Assembly: GCA_013433145.1 (NCBI GenBank) | Contig: CM024174.1 | Span: 4,364,336-4,428,335, forward strand | Length of the DNA: 64,000 bases | Direction: 5' to 3' | Source of the DNA: Ascaris suum | Lineage: Eukaryota; Nematoda; Chromadorea; Rhabditida; Ascarididae | In this document: positions 26,700 to 39,175 of the stretch, piece after piece | Numbering within the stretch: position 1 is the first letter of the stretch | Layout of the letters: each line of letters opens with the position of its first letter | The notes under the pieces: model-generated | Seen by the model: only the letters and a program-made list of their open reading frames with translations | What the model was told of the DNA's origin: nothing | Database searches by the model: none | Position numbers and translations under genes: made by a program

Positions 26700-26910
26700 G
26701 AAAAACTCGGTTGCTCATTGCTGACCGAATTCGATGCTCCAAGTCTATTGTTTTGCGCAAACCGTGAAACTACGAATAAAGCCCCTGGGCCTATAAACCT
26801 TGTGAAGATTTTTTGCAAAGATGATGGAAATGTCCAACTGCAAAAACCTCCAAATAATACGAAGACTAACTAATGAGCCACCCGAACAGCTATACCTCTA
26901 GATTTATTGC
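26700..26910 (+). pseudogene. Possible LINE fragment
   Basis: The + strand translation includes NRETTNKAPGPINLVKIF followed by KDDGNVQLQKP. This resembles the NKAPGPDG...ELLKxGG segment just upstream of the palm in LINE reverse transcriptases. The stretch is short and ends in two stops. A relic is likely but rests on one motif. Confidence 0.4.
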
Positions 26911-27117
26911 GAGTGATTACGAAATTCACCGGAAATAAATCGTCGCAGCAAGCATCGACATGATTATAAAGTTCACCTCAATATCGTATCTTTCTTGGCA
27001 GCATAACAAAAAAGCGTCATTGCGTTCTGCAAAATAACGTATCATTAATTGGTTTGTTTGTGAATCAACTATTGCCATTTTCGTTGTTTCCGTGGAAAGT
27101 TTTACTCGAGCATATCT

Positions 27118-27165
27118 TGCGGTATGTATTTGTCTGTGTGTCTGTCCGCTTGTCCACACCTCTCG
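27118..27165 (+). repeat. TGTCTGTCTGTCC-type dispersed repeat
   Basis: The string TTGTCTGTGTGTCTGTCCGCTTGTCCAC recurs in altered form at 39490-39535 on this strand and at 53090-53125 on the other. The copies share only the simple-sequence core as far as I can see, so common descent is not proved. Confidence 0.35.
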
Positions 27166-28110
27166 TAAGAGTTCAGTTTTTATCTGTATAGTTTTATTGT
27201 TTATAGCGAAAACAGACGCTGGAAAGTTTACGATGTAGGTGAACTATAAATAAAACAGGTGCTTTTACATAAACATATGATGGCTACCTTTTTACCTAAG
27301 GTTGTCGTAATGGTTAAGATGGAACGGAGGATTCAACGAGTGCTCGAAACGTCACCAAACTTTGATGCAGAGAGTTTTCGGCGAGGAAAATTTCGGAGAT
27401 GATTTAATTTTTGCTTTTGTATTTTTACCCTCTCTTCTTCAATGAGGTTGGTCCAACTGTTCCTATCAAGGAATAGTTGGATCAACTCATTGATAGTGCT
27501 GTATAAGACGCCACATAACATCATATGTGGTTAAAGGGAGGTGCATTTAGGTGGTGCAACACGCTGTTCCCACTATGTGGAGGGGATGAGTCTCCAGGTG
27601 TATCGGCGGTGGAGGTAAAGAGGGAAAGGAGGTCGATTCATGTATAAATGAAAGAGTGTTATCGTATATGCCATATATTTTTGGCGCTTAGAGTTCCTCG
27701 ATTTCCCGATCAGCGGGGTGTTCCATTCAATAAAATATTACAGAGTCCACAATTGTTGTCGCGTACAAAAGATCCGATGTCATTAGTGAAGACATGAGTA
27801 CTACTAAATTATGCAAATATACAAAGGAATTTGTGATTGGCCCCGCTTGCTTAGTAGGTAAATGATGGCCGCGGCTCTTCGGAAGTGGACCACAAGTCGG
27901 CCGTGAGCCGAGACGCGATGGAATTTTTCCTCATAGGCGAATATCCTCATTTAGCATCAAAAAGAAGCCTAGATTGTTCATTATCTTGCAATATGTTCGA
28001 CCTTCTTTCATAACTAGTGTTGTTCTTGATTTTTGAATCGCAACGTTCTGATATATGTGCTTCTTATTTAAATGAATTGCTTCTTTGCCTTTCATTAGTA
28101 ATAGGTGATT

Positions 28111-28122
28111 GTTCTTAGACGA
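28111..28122 (+). promoter_or_regulatory. Possible spliced-leader acceptor before ATG
   Basis: GTTCTTAG is followed by four bases and then ATG 28123, the first codon of the acyltransferase model. In nematodes an AG this close to a start with no upstream coding exon commonly marks spliced-leader trans-splicing. It could instead be a normal intron acceptor. Confidence 0.35.
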
Positions 28123-31100
28123 ATGTGTGACGTTTCATCAGAATCGGGCGGCTCTGAATCATCGACACCTTTTCGGCAGTTCCGTCCGGTCGGTGATAAG
28201 TCAGCATGGTCACAGCAGACCAACTTCGAACGGTATGTCTTGAAGCCGTTTCCTTTTTTCAACGTTTTTTCTCGACGTAGGATGTTTTAATCCATGGTTT
28301 CCATCTTCAATCACCCATACTCCGCCCCCCATTCCCCATTGAGTGGATGAAGTGGAAGTGATAATTATGTGCTACTGCTTGGAAATACAGTATGAAAATG
28401 TGAAAAGAAAGAAGAGAACGTATGGATGGGGAAAAGCTCTAACAGTTAGCATTATTATTCTGTGCGAATGACTTTAATGAAGTGAGCTTTCGTTTTTCAT
28501 TGTCCTCGTGATTTGCCTGCTTAGTAAGATTTGATTCGAGCACCTGTTTACTGAAATAGCGGAAGTTGACACCTCAACCCGTAGAACGGAAATGTAAAAT
28601 ATAACGCAGTGATCCTTAGGTAAACAGCAAAGAAATACCTTTGTTAATCAACGCTCTTTTTGAAAAACTCTCAACCAGCGGCTTTATTCGAAGGAGTGCA
28701 ATAGTTCTATGCGAGAGTTTTTGCAAAAGATTTCCAACAAATTTGAGGTATTTTAACAGTAATTTTGCAATTTTTTCATATATTTTCAGGTTTATTTGGC
28801 TATTAAAAATACCATTTCGAACGATTTTATGCCTGTCGAATATAACAGCATTTTTTGTTGCTTATTTCGGCTTTATGATACCAATCTTATGGGCGAGAGC
28901 ACTTTGGTTTGTTTATTTTTTTGCTTCTAAACAGGTTTTTTTTAATCGGATTAAATTTCCCTTCCATTAAAATGTTATTGCAAATTCATATTTAAGAAAT
29001 AAAGCAGAGTTTTTTTCTTAAGTAAAATATATGCACGTTCTTCTAACTATTAATCTTTGAAAAAGAAAGATTATTACGAAGTGGGAGAAAATAGTTTTTT
29101 TTTAAATTCTTTTAATTACGAAAGATTTATTCATGTTTGAGGAGCGAGTAATCAACCGTTTCAATAATATTCTTTGAGTTGAAAAGTGAGACAAATTTCT
29201 CGTTGCCTTTTTATGCACTACCTCAAATATATTCAAAAATTTTCGAAACAGCGTCAAGTGTTATCGATTTCGCTTTTTTGAGGTTTTCTAAATTCGCAAG
29301 CAAATCTCATAAAGTGTTTAGTGATACGTCTGCCTTTTTCTCTCTTTTTTTTCTTTTGCCATCGTTCATATGTTTAGAAAAATCACTCTTAGTGCCATAC
29401 CAAAATTCAACTGCACCGCTTATCTATCAAAGATACGATGTTCCTTTCGTGTCACCTTATATCGCAATTTTTTCAGAGGACGATGAAAGGATGGGAAAAT
29501 TGCCGTCCCGCTATTTTACTTTTATTCTTGAAATTTCCATGAATTATTAACTCGTTGAAATATGCTAATGTTTTAGGCCACGGCTCTACTGGTTTTATGA
29601 GGGCAAACTATCGATGGTTGCAAGCATTCATTGGTTATTGGGGTTATACAGCGGGTTATGATGGTGAGCTAATTAAGATATTTCTTGTGGGGAATTAACC
29701 TTTCTCATTTGTCGATGTCTCTTTTATGAATAATTTTTCTTCCTAAGCGTTTCTTTATCTTATTGGTCTACCTTTGGACTAATTAGGTTCGTTGCTTTGA
29801 ATTTAATTAAATATGCAAATAGCTGTCATTGCTAATGAATCGTACAGTGACAACGAATAATACTTAAATTGAAGGTTGAAAAACTTTGCAACTGACCAGA
29901 TGGAACCATATTTTAAAAACTGATGGCGCCATTTCCGCTAGCCATTGAAATAATTATTTTCGTTTGCATTGAATCGCTTGATTGTTTAATGCGCTTGCTT
30001 TTAGTATATGAATATGGTGATGATGTAAGTCGATATTGTGAGGAAGAGCGTGTTCTGCTGATGTGCAATCATCAGAGCACTGCCGATGTACCAACTCTAA
30101 TGGCCGTCCTGCAAAGTAAAGGTGTCGCTAGCAGAAAGGTTAGCCGTCTCATTTTACTATGTTGTAGGCGTTTGGTCAATGGAATGAAGGAAAGGTCTAT
30201 TTGATGGACGGAAGGGAAGAGGCGTTTAGTTGCTTTGAGATCGTATATATCAAGGGAAAAAAAAAAATTGCCGGAGTTGCAACCATAGCACCTGAAACTT
30301 AAATATTTCTAACCTTCTTTTCTCAATTATTTCAAAAGCCGATTAACTTTCCTGAAATCCGTGAATTTGCCCCTATTTATAGGGGGTTGTTTTCGCTCTC
30401 CCTCTCACGAACGAACTTTCCCACGAATTCCTGAATTTGAGGGAGGAGGGGGTGTTATCGAATAGTTCGAGCAATCTTTTCAAATTGTTGAGCATAACAT
30501 CTAGTATGGTAGCTGAAGAAGACAAGTGAAGTCCGATTTGGCGTTGCTTTCGTTTGCAATCCTGTCTTCATAGCATATTCGTGCATCTCACCACGCACTG
30601 ATTTTTGTTAAAGTGATCACAGGGAATGATTCGTGAGGTGTTTTCATATGTTTGTAGCAGTAATGTTATCATATCCCTTCCTGTTGAATTTTTAAGATCA
30701 TTCAGTATACCGCATCTAAGTTGTATGGCGGTGTGAGCGAGATACACCACCTCCAGACGTCCCCAACACTTCTGAAAGCGGTTTTTATTGCTGTGAGAGG
30801 CGTCTCATGTCGCATTTCAACGTGCTGTTGCTTAGTAAACTAATTTTGGTTCAGGTAGGAGGTGTTGCAAGAGTATTGCCAACTCTCAACAGCCTGTTTA
30901 CTCGATCGCAGCCGAAGTTTGCTTCAGTCTCCAATCTGATTCTCCCACTTCGTCCCAACTGAGTCCCCTCCTGCTCTAACCCAGCCTGAGCTTGGTTCAC
31001 CAAATTTCTGTGGAAATTGAGAGATTACCATTTGAATGAGTAATACCTGAACTACTATCACGTGGACTAACAACTGGAAAGCATTTCTTTTCCATCTGAA

Positions 31101-34100
31101 TATCAAAATTTTATACAAAGTGCAGAGCGCATTTATTGCAAAATGTGTGACTGTATTCTTGGAATGTGAAATATAACAGTCATTATATCCTTGAATATCA
31201 TTTTATTGCACCATAACGCCTAATTCTTTGCACGGCTGCTGTTGCAGCGAACATCTGCGGTGGTTGCGATCAATAAATGCGCCCATCCCCCATTTTATTC
31301 AGATTCATTTCCGCTCTGCTTTCCAATCTCCGGTGAATCTGTGCTTCTGCTTTGAAATCCTACTTGAAACGGTGTCATTATCATTGTCAGCAAAGCTGTC
31401 ATGCAAATGGTTGGCTACTCGGTAGTTTACTGAATGGAGCATGGAAAAATAGAAGCGTGTTATCCGAAGTCTTCTTATCGGAACCCCTCCAAGTTTAGTT
31501 TTTATTTACTTCTGTAAGGGAGGTTGGCTGCTTTGACATCCGGCTCTCTACACAGTGTTCAACAATTTTTTTAGACTCTCTGGCTAATGGACGTAATGTT
31601 CCGTTGGACACCATTTGGAATAATTGGTCGCATGCATGGTGATTACTTCATAATGCAAGGCAAGGCAACCCGAGAGAAGGAACTCCAGCGTCTCAGGAAG
31701 CACCTGAAGAAGGTGTTCTGGGATCGTGACCGTAGATGGGTTATCGTTTTCCCTGAAGGAGGATTCTACTACAAACGTGTCGCTAGCAGCCAGAAGTATT
31801 GCTTTTTCCTTTTATACTGGCGGCATTTCTTCTCTTGCAATCCTTGAAGTGAATCCCAAGATATTCGATCATTTAATAGAGAAATTATCTTTCCTCGCAT
31901 ACCTCTCCTGCACCAACATTTCCCTATTTGGAAATGTCTTTCTACTTTGGTGGGCTTATGTGGCTAGGAAGAGAATCTTGTACAGTGTGGTGTTGCTCTG
32001 TTACCCCAAGCTGAGCACAGTCGACACCTTCTCCAATGAATTCCGAGATCCAAGGACCCTCAAACTTTATCGCCATATGCCTTAGGTGGAGACCTCTGAG
32101 ATTCAGTGTCCAATGTGACGATTTTGTCCCCAATATCGGAGGAACCAGCGCTCAAGTTTATCTCCAAACCAGCACTAGCGTGAACTAACGTTGTTTCTAA
32201 CCGCAAAGACGAGGCGTTCCCAATTCGAGTCTTCGGAGTTCCCCGTGCTCGTGCGAGCTCTTTCCGACTTAGAGGACCAAGGCCTTTCTTCGTTTCCGAA
32301 GCAATGTTAACATATAACATTCAGAGAGAGCGAGTGAGTGATAAGGCTTGTAGCTTTCAGAAAATCGCATAAATCGAAGAGCGCTTTCTTTTGGCGAAAG
32401 TTGACCTTGCAGAGCGCTTTCGATGATCTTGCAACCAGCTTTGCATAATGCGTCATATATTCAGGACCGTAACCATGGGAAGAAGAAAGAAACGGTCCTT
32501 GCTTATTTACAAGTTAACTATGAAACATTATTGGTATTTCTCCCGAAAAGGTTTTGCTTCAGAGTTTTTGATCGACCACTGAATTTATTTAATTGAGCAT
32601 TCACTAAGGCTGCAAAAAGAATCAACTCATCAATAAAAATCTATATTCGCGACATGTCATTATTTAATTTACTCGTTTGTCTTTACAACCAATATCGTTG
32701 TTATAGGCTTGCGAATGATAATAATATTCTTTCAACAGGTATGGGCGTGAGCATGGATATCCATATTTGGTGCATACAACGTTACCACGAATGGGTGCCG
32801 TGAAGACAATTCTCGAGGAAGTGGGACCGAGGGAAGACGACGACATAGACGGGTTGGTTAAATCGAGAAATGGAAGCAAATTAAAACTGCTCAAGGACAC
32901 AGTGGGCGCTATTCGCGAGAAAAAATACGTAAAAGGTCAGTGAATTCATTATCGTTATTCAACTCAAGTTTTCCGATGAATAATGACCCTTATAAATAGT
33001 TGTAATAAGTAATATCACTGTTAGTGATTATAGTAATAGTATTAGTAGTCTTTACTTCATTTCTCTACTGGTGTTCGGCAGGTTGTTGTGGTTATATGGC
33101 CGCATACGACATAGAAATGTTCTGCTTTTTAGCGACATATTGTCCAGCTCATCATAGAGGTACCCGGCAGGATCCGAAGTACATCCTTCAAACATAGGCT
33201 GATTGCTGCCCACCGCTTGTTATTGACGCAACTTTCCTGGAAGCGGTAGGAAGCAAACATTCAGAAAGGATAACAAAATTTACAGTTTTCCGAGAATTAT
33301 TGAAATTAAGGAAACTTCCTTTCAGAAGGATATAGGGCAAATGTTGCACTATATCTAGAGTTGTATTGTATTTCGCGTGTTTACTGCTGCTCAGGATCCA
33401 TGTCCGGAGTTTTGTACGAGTTCATTGGTGTTGATGTTGCGAAAAAAGGATCGTATAAGAAAACTCTTAGCCGAAACGAATGGATTTTTACGGATTTTGT
33501 GTCGAAAAAGAAAACTCTGTTTGAAATTCAAAAGGGAGATTATTTTTATGCGTTGTCTTCACTTTAAAAAAAATCGAAATGAAATATTTAGCACAGTTTT
33601 GGCAAAAGTTCATTGTGGTTTGCAATTTTTTTCTCTCGTTAAGCATGGCGATACTGCATCATCCGCCATCTCCTCCCTCCTCCTCTTCCCAATCCATTCG
33701 ATAGGCTGGTTGAAGTCCAATAGTTCACACCGATTTATTTAATGGGTTAACTGTTATCAGGTGGTCCATATCGACGCTGTCGATGATCTGATAGCCCTTT
33801 AGTAACACATAGCCTGGGAGTGCTTAAATCTAGATTTGTAATATTCTTCCCGGTGCTTAAAGAGCGCGCTTTAATGCTGTAGACTGAGTGTTCTTTTACG
33901 ATCGATTCAAACTACTGCAAATACCGGGAGAGGGTTGAACAAGCGAGAGTAAGAATTTGATGAGAGTGCTGATCAATTTATTCGGTGAGAGGAAACCTCA
34001 CTTAGAGGGGTTCTTTGAAATCTCATCTGCGATACGTGCAGGATCCCTTGGAAATGGTCTGGGTTCGAAAAAACTGAGAGGCTTAATCATCTATCAGTTC

Positions 34101-34334
34101 GGTTGTAGGAAATGGAGTGACTGCAAAAGAAAGAAAAATGAGGTTGTTTATCCCTAAATTCAGTGATAAATTGATACGGCGATAGCAATAAACACAAAGT
34201 ACAGAATAGGTACAAAATTTAAAAAATTGCACCTCAACACATCTGCATGTAATGAATTGTTCCGAGATTAGAGCAGACGTTTTCAACTGTGGCCGTCGAT
34301 AATTAGCAAAAAAAAAAATTATTTCGTGCAGAGA

Positions 34335-34393
<59 letters not shown>

Positions 34394-37300
34394 AGGTTTT
34401 GAGGTCGCCTTTTATTAGTGGATAAACGTGAGTACATAAGCCCACGCTCTATGAAACAAATTCTTTGCTATTTGTTTCGATGGCAGTGGCATCCCTAGAC
34501 ATCTAAGTGTTAAAAGATTTAGTTGGTAGATAAGACCGCAGAAACTATCTGAAATATTATCATTGAAGGAATTTTCTGTTGTGGATTATAAGTAAAAGCA
34601 TGTGGCACGTTTCAGTTTCTCCATTTGGAGGTCACTTTTTGGACTTTTTTGCGTTGAATTTTGCCTTTAATGGCGTTATTATGTATGGATGCTCTTTCTT
34701 TTCTGCCGTATTATTCAAAGGTTTTAAAGGGTAAATGTAAATTCTAGAATGATTTTTATAGTTTAGAAAATTGAAATTGAAGTCAGTTATTAGAAATTTG
34801 CATATTTTAGCACCGATTTATCGACGTTTTTAAACAGCACTATTCTTTATACAATACAGTATTTCGAATAAAAAATGCGGAGAATAACAATTGCATAATT
34901 CATGATCATTTAGTGAGCGTTTAAGGCTTGCAACTCTTAATTGATAATCAACTTCGCTTCTTTCGGCACTCCGTAATCCGTTTTATGCGTTTCAAATAAT
35001 TCTATTAATGCAGCGATATATTTCGCATGTAATCTATCAACGTCATCCTTTGTCGGATTTTCTGTTTTCTCGACAGGAATCGGCGCTCCAACCACACTGT
35101 TTATGGGTCGCCTGTAAAATAATGCTTGTTGGTGATTGAGGCATATTCCTTCTGAGAAGCACATATTTTTGCCCCTCCTCTATAGTTCATGTTTTATTCT
35201 CTCTTTCCCTGCTTCCCCTCCTCCCTCATCCATTCAAATGAAATTCTTTTCATTGATTTGATTAGTGAGCGACTACCATAAAGTGGCATTCTAACCTTGA
35301 GGCTAAGGAAACAAGACGAAGAGACAACAGTGGTTTGGGACAGTGATTTCAGGTCCTTATGTTCGGAAGCAATTAGTTTTTTTAACGATAGTAATGAGGT
35401 TCAACTTGGAAGATGATATCTGCAACAGGCGCGCACTGTGTGCACCGACATCAGCTTAGAGATCGCCACCTCTAGGAAGTACCAAGCCAAGCACATACCC
35501 CTCCCTTCCTCCTCCTCCCTCCCACATTACACTCATCTTTCATACGCAATTTTCAGAAGACGATTAGATTAAACAACCTCATATTTTATGAAACTTTGGC
35601 GACCGATAATTCGCTGCTTAATAAATGGAATGACTTAAACGAGTGACCTGTATGGCCATATGCCGAAGTTGTAATTGAAAATACCGCGACCATGAAATAA
35701 CGGCTGTGAGAATCCCAGTTTTTGTTTAAGGCGTTCTTGAATAGTGCGCATTGTTGATCCCTTCGGATTCTCGACCTTTAAAAAACGCTCGTTTTACGTT
35801 CAGAAAGAGGCGCGAACGCTTCACGATTATGAGATCACTTCTAAGTTCGATTTGATGTCTTGATTATGCTTATTCCATCTACTTCGTATCATTTTATTTC
35901 CTTTAATTGTAAAGAAAGTTAGTCTGCTTTACGTTCCTTAGTTCTTATCGGGTATTTAGCAGTAAGCAAGCCGCTTTTTAAGTGGCAGATGCTGAGACGG
36001 CGTGGTACCTGCTTCATCTCAGCATATTGAAAAAGGTTGTTCTGGTTTTGGGAGACTGTCGATGTTGGTATGACTCCCATTCCCCCACCCCTCCCCACCT
36101 CCTGTTTTTCTCTCTCTCCTGCATATCCGCCCTCGCATGCTGAACACTGCTTCTGAATTTGCTCGACACGGAGAGCGTAGAAATTGTAGCTCAAAGGTTA
36201 CCTGATTTATTAATTGAGAATTCTGAAGGATGTTGGAAGGTTTTTTTGAAGTTTTGAGTGTAGTTATTGGAAGGTTACCAGAAGTTTACCGAAAGTTCAA
36301 AAGTTACCTGGTCGAAAAGTTCGTTCTCTCCAAACGAGTACATTGGCACGAGATAGGCACCAGTTTTGAGCGCGATCCTGATGAAGCCTTTGCGTGAGTT
36401 CAACGTCAGAACATGCTTACCTGGATGTGCATCAAGTGCTTCTTCAGCTCCACCTTAAACATTCATCTCTTTCATATAAATCTATCTGGATAAGAATAAA
36501 ACTGTGGGAAGCACACCTCAGAAAATACTGTTCAAAAGGGATTGGGATCGAATAAAAAGCTCTCAGTCAGTTGCGAAACACGGCTTGGTCGGAAATAAAC
36601 GCATTTTTAGATGCCTGTAGTTATATCCACAAATGTCAAAAATTTATGCTGTTGATTTTTACTGCTGTTAGTTTCATCCATTCGGAGGGAAGGGGAGTGG
36701 GATTCGCCACTTCGCATAACTATTACCATCGTTATCTCTAGTATTCGAGAGGTGAACTTAGAAGTGAATTCGTCGAATAACTTACCAATCACTAATACGA
36801 CGATATTATTTGTCGTTCTATCGACATCGAGTAAATATTGTAGACTTTCCTTACTGCAGTCGACTAATCCATGTAGCATACCCCATTCACGACGAAGCGG
36901 TGTCCAGAACTGACCAACTAGCGTACAGAGTCGAATCTCCATTGAGGGGAATTTCTCGAATACACCCGTACCATTCGTACAGAAATTTGTATATGAACCA
37001 ACCGATATGATACCGTGTGGATGTGAGCCAATTAAGTAGTTCTAAAAACTTCTAGGTGCAAACATTTCTCTTGAGAGTTGTTCTATTGATAGATAATAAA
37101 TCGAACTCGAAAATAATTATAAGGGAATTTATTAAATTCGTATTTCCGACTGAAAAAGAATTTCCAAGAGATGTTTTATGTTATTTGCAAAATCTCTCAA
37201 TTGTTCCTCAGAAATGATCATCGATATTAAAAGGTCAAAGTCGTTTATTTTTTGCAGAAATTGACTTTTCTTTTTTTTTGTTAAATCACAACTGATAAAC

Positions 37301-39114
37301 TCGTTGTAATGAAAATGAAATGCTTTGAAGCGAAAACAGCAATAAGTTGAAGCGGAAATATCAGCAATTATTTAATTTCATCTACCGTGGAGCTACCTTT
37401 TCCTTTTATTCCATTATGAAGCACTCCTTTAGAAGTCTGTAGAGTCAATATCCTCTAAAAAATTCAATGAGATGGGATCTGAATTTACATCCGCGAATCT
37501 CGCACATAGAATTTCATCGGTGTTACGATCTCAGAAATTCACATTTTTGTGTTTCTTAATAACGGTCGGCTTTCATTTTCATCGATGATACTAACGAAGT
37601 ATCGAAACGTCGAACAATTGTGCCTAGCGCAAAATCGTTGTCATCGACATTATATAAACAACTTGAATTTTGTTTTTAGAATATTTCCCATTCGTGATAG
37701 TCGAACGTTCGCGAATCCAGTGAGAAATTTTTGTAAAATACTTCAGCAAATTCGACTCCCTTCTTCTTTCCAGACGGATCTGTCTTATCGGATGTTTATT
37801 TTATGTCTGGTTGGATCTATTTAACTATAAGTGAACAGCAGCGCAAATGCCGATTATCTGCTGACTGGATGGTTAAGTCGGCGTTTGCTGATTAAATCTT
37901 TTCAATATGAAAATCGGTTAGCAAGCTAGTTAAGAAGAGCTCAGGCTGGTTGAATGCTACTTCAGTTTGCAGATAAACGGACAGTCATATGCATGCACCC
38001 GCAACGAATACCAACAGCACACAAGTGCTATTGGGATGATGGTCGTCAGTCGATCTAATGAAATTTGCCTAGACCTGTGGAACTAAATTTCATTGATATA
38101 TTTAAAAAGAAGAGAACGCGAAATTACGTGATTGGGAGGCAATTCGGCAGTTTTATGCAATGAAATAGGAAAATAGTCTGCCATATATTTGTGAATAATT
38201 TGTGTGCGAAACCATTTTGATGGGTAGCCACCGCAATGTGGTGAGTTTCTATCGTAGAACATCCATATCGCATAGAGGGGAACTAATGGCCAGAGACAAG
38301 TGAATGCCTGCAAATCCATTCATTATATATGCAAGTGCGATCAAAAATTGTGAATTTCACCGTTAAAAGAAACATTGTTGGCATACATATGCGTAATGGA
38401 AGTTTGTGTATTGAAATACTTATATTCATGAAATAATTTTTTTTTCAAAACTAGGCTTGCTTGGCTTTTCGCCAATCATATCTGTTATTCCTGTCCTCGC
38501 ATATATCTATTCAAATTTCTTCCACATGTAATCCAAGTATTGTTTTTGTAGTTTTTCCTAGGTTGGGATTATTTAGAAAGTTCGTTGTTTATTTACTGCT
38601 ATGCTTACCGCTGCCTAAGGCAGTTTCAAGGTCGTGAGGTGTGGTGCCACTCACTGGAAATGTCAGATTCGTTCACTCTTTTACATCAGTTTCTTGAGCT
38701 TGAGAATTATGTCCATTTTCTAAACTTCAGTCCATTTCTTAATTTCCCACTCCGCTAACCTCGCCACTTCCCAGGATTTTCTTTGACTTTTTTTAGGGTT
38801 TATGCATAAAGATAACAGAATTACAACTAACATAAAATTAAAAGACTTTCCGAAGAAACTTGCCAAGTAGATAGGCAGTATGATTACGAGTATTGGCCAG
38901 ACGAATGTGAAAGAAAGGTGATAACACATTGCAAGTGTTTGGAGACGTCTTTCAGTGGGAACATACAATGGTGCAAACTCGACTCCGAGGATACGCGTCA
39001 TTTCGTGACTTCTTCTCTTTATCTGAAAGTATAGAAGTGCAGCATTTGTATGACAGGTGAATAGCACTGAAATAGTTTCATGCATATAAATCTATATAGA
39101 AGCCTTTATACAAT

Positions 39115-39175
<61 letters not shown>

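Larger units (their letters stand above)
21100..28100. other. Long intergenic stretch with repeats
   Basis: I see no supported gene. It holds G-runs at 24066-24078, 25751-25766 and 26463-26477, a poly(A) run near 24314-24333, short ATATG repeats near 23080-23105, a GC-rich patch at 22440-22560, a LINE fragment near 26700-26900 and a TGTCTGTC-type repeat at 27118-27165. Overlapping frames on both strands at 22028-22468 are probably composition effects. Confidence 0.4.

Noticed and set aside
29179..29550. 123-codon + frame in an acyltransferase intron
   Set aside because: F/S-rich low-complexity peptide with no splice sites that fit the phase. The flanking exons join directly.
35919..36194. 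91-codon - strand frame inside the DGAT2 gene as an exon
   Set aside because: It fails the family alignment, and exons 36308-36453 and 35648-35775 join in phase without it, so it is intronic.
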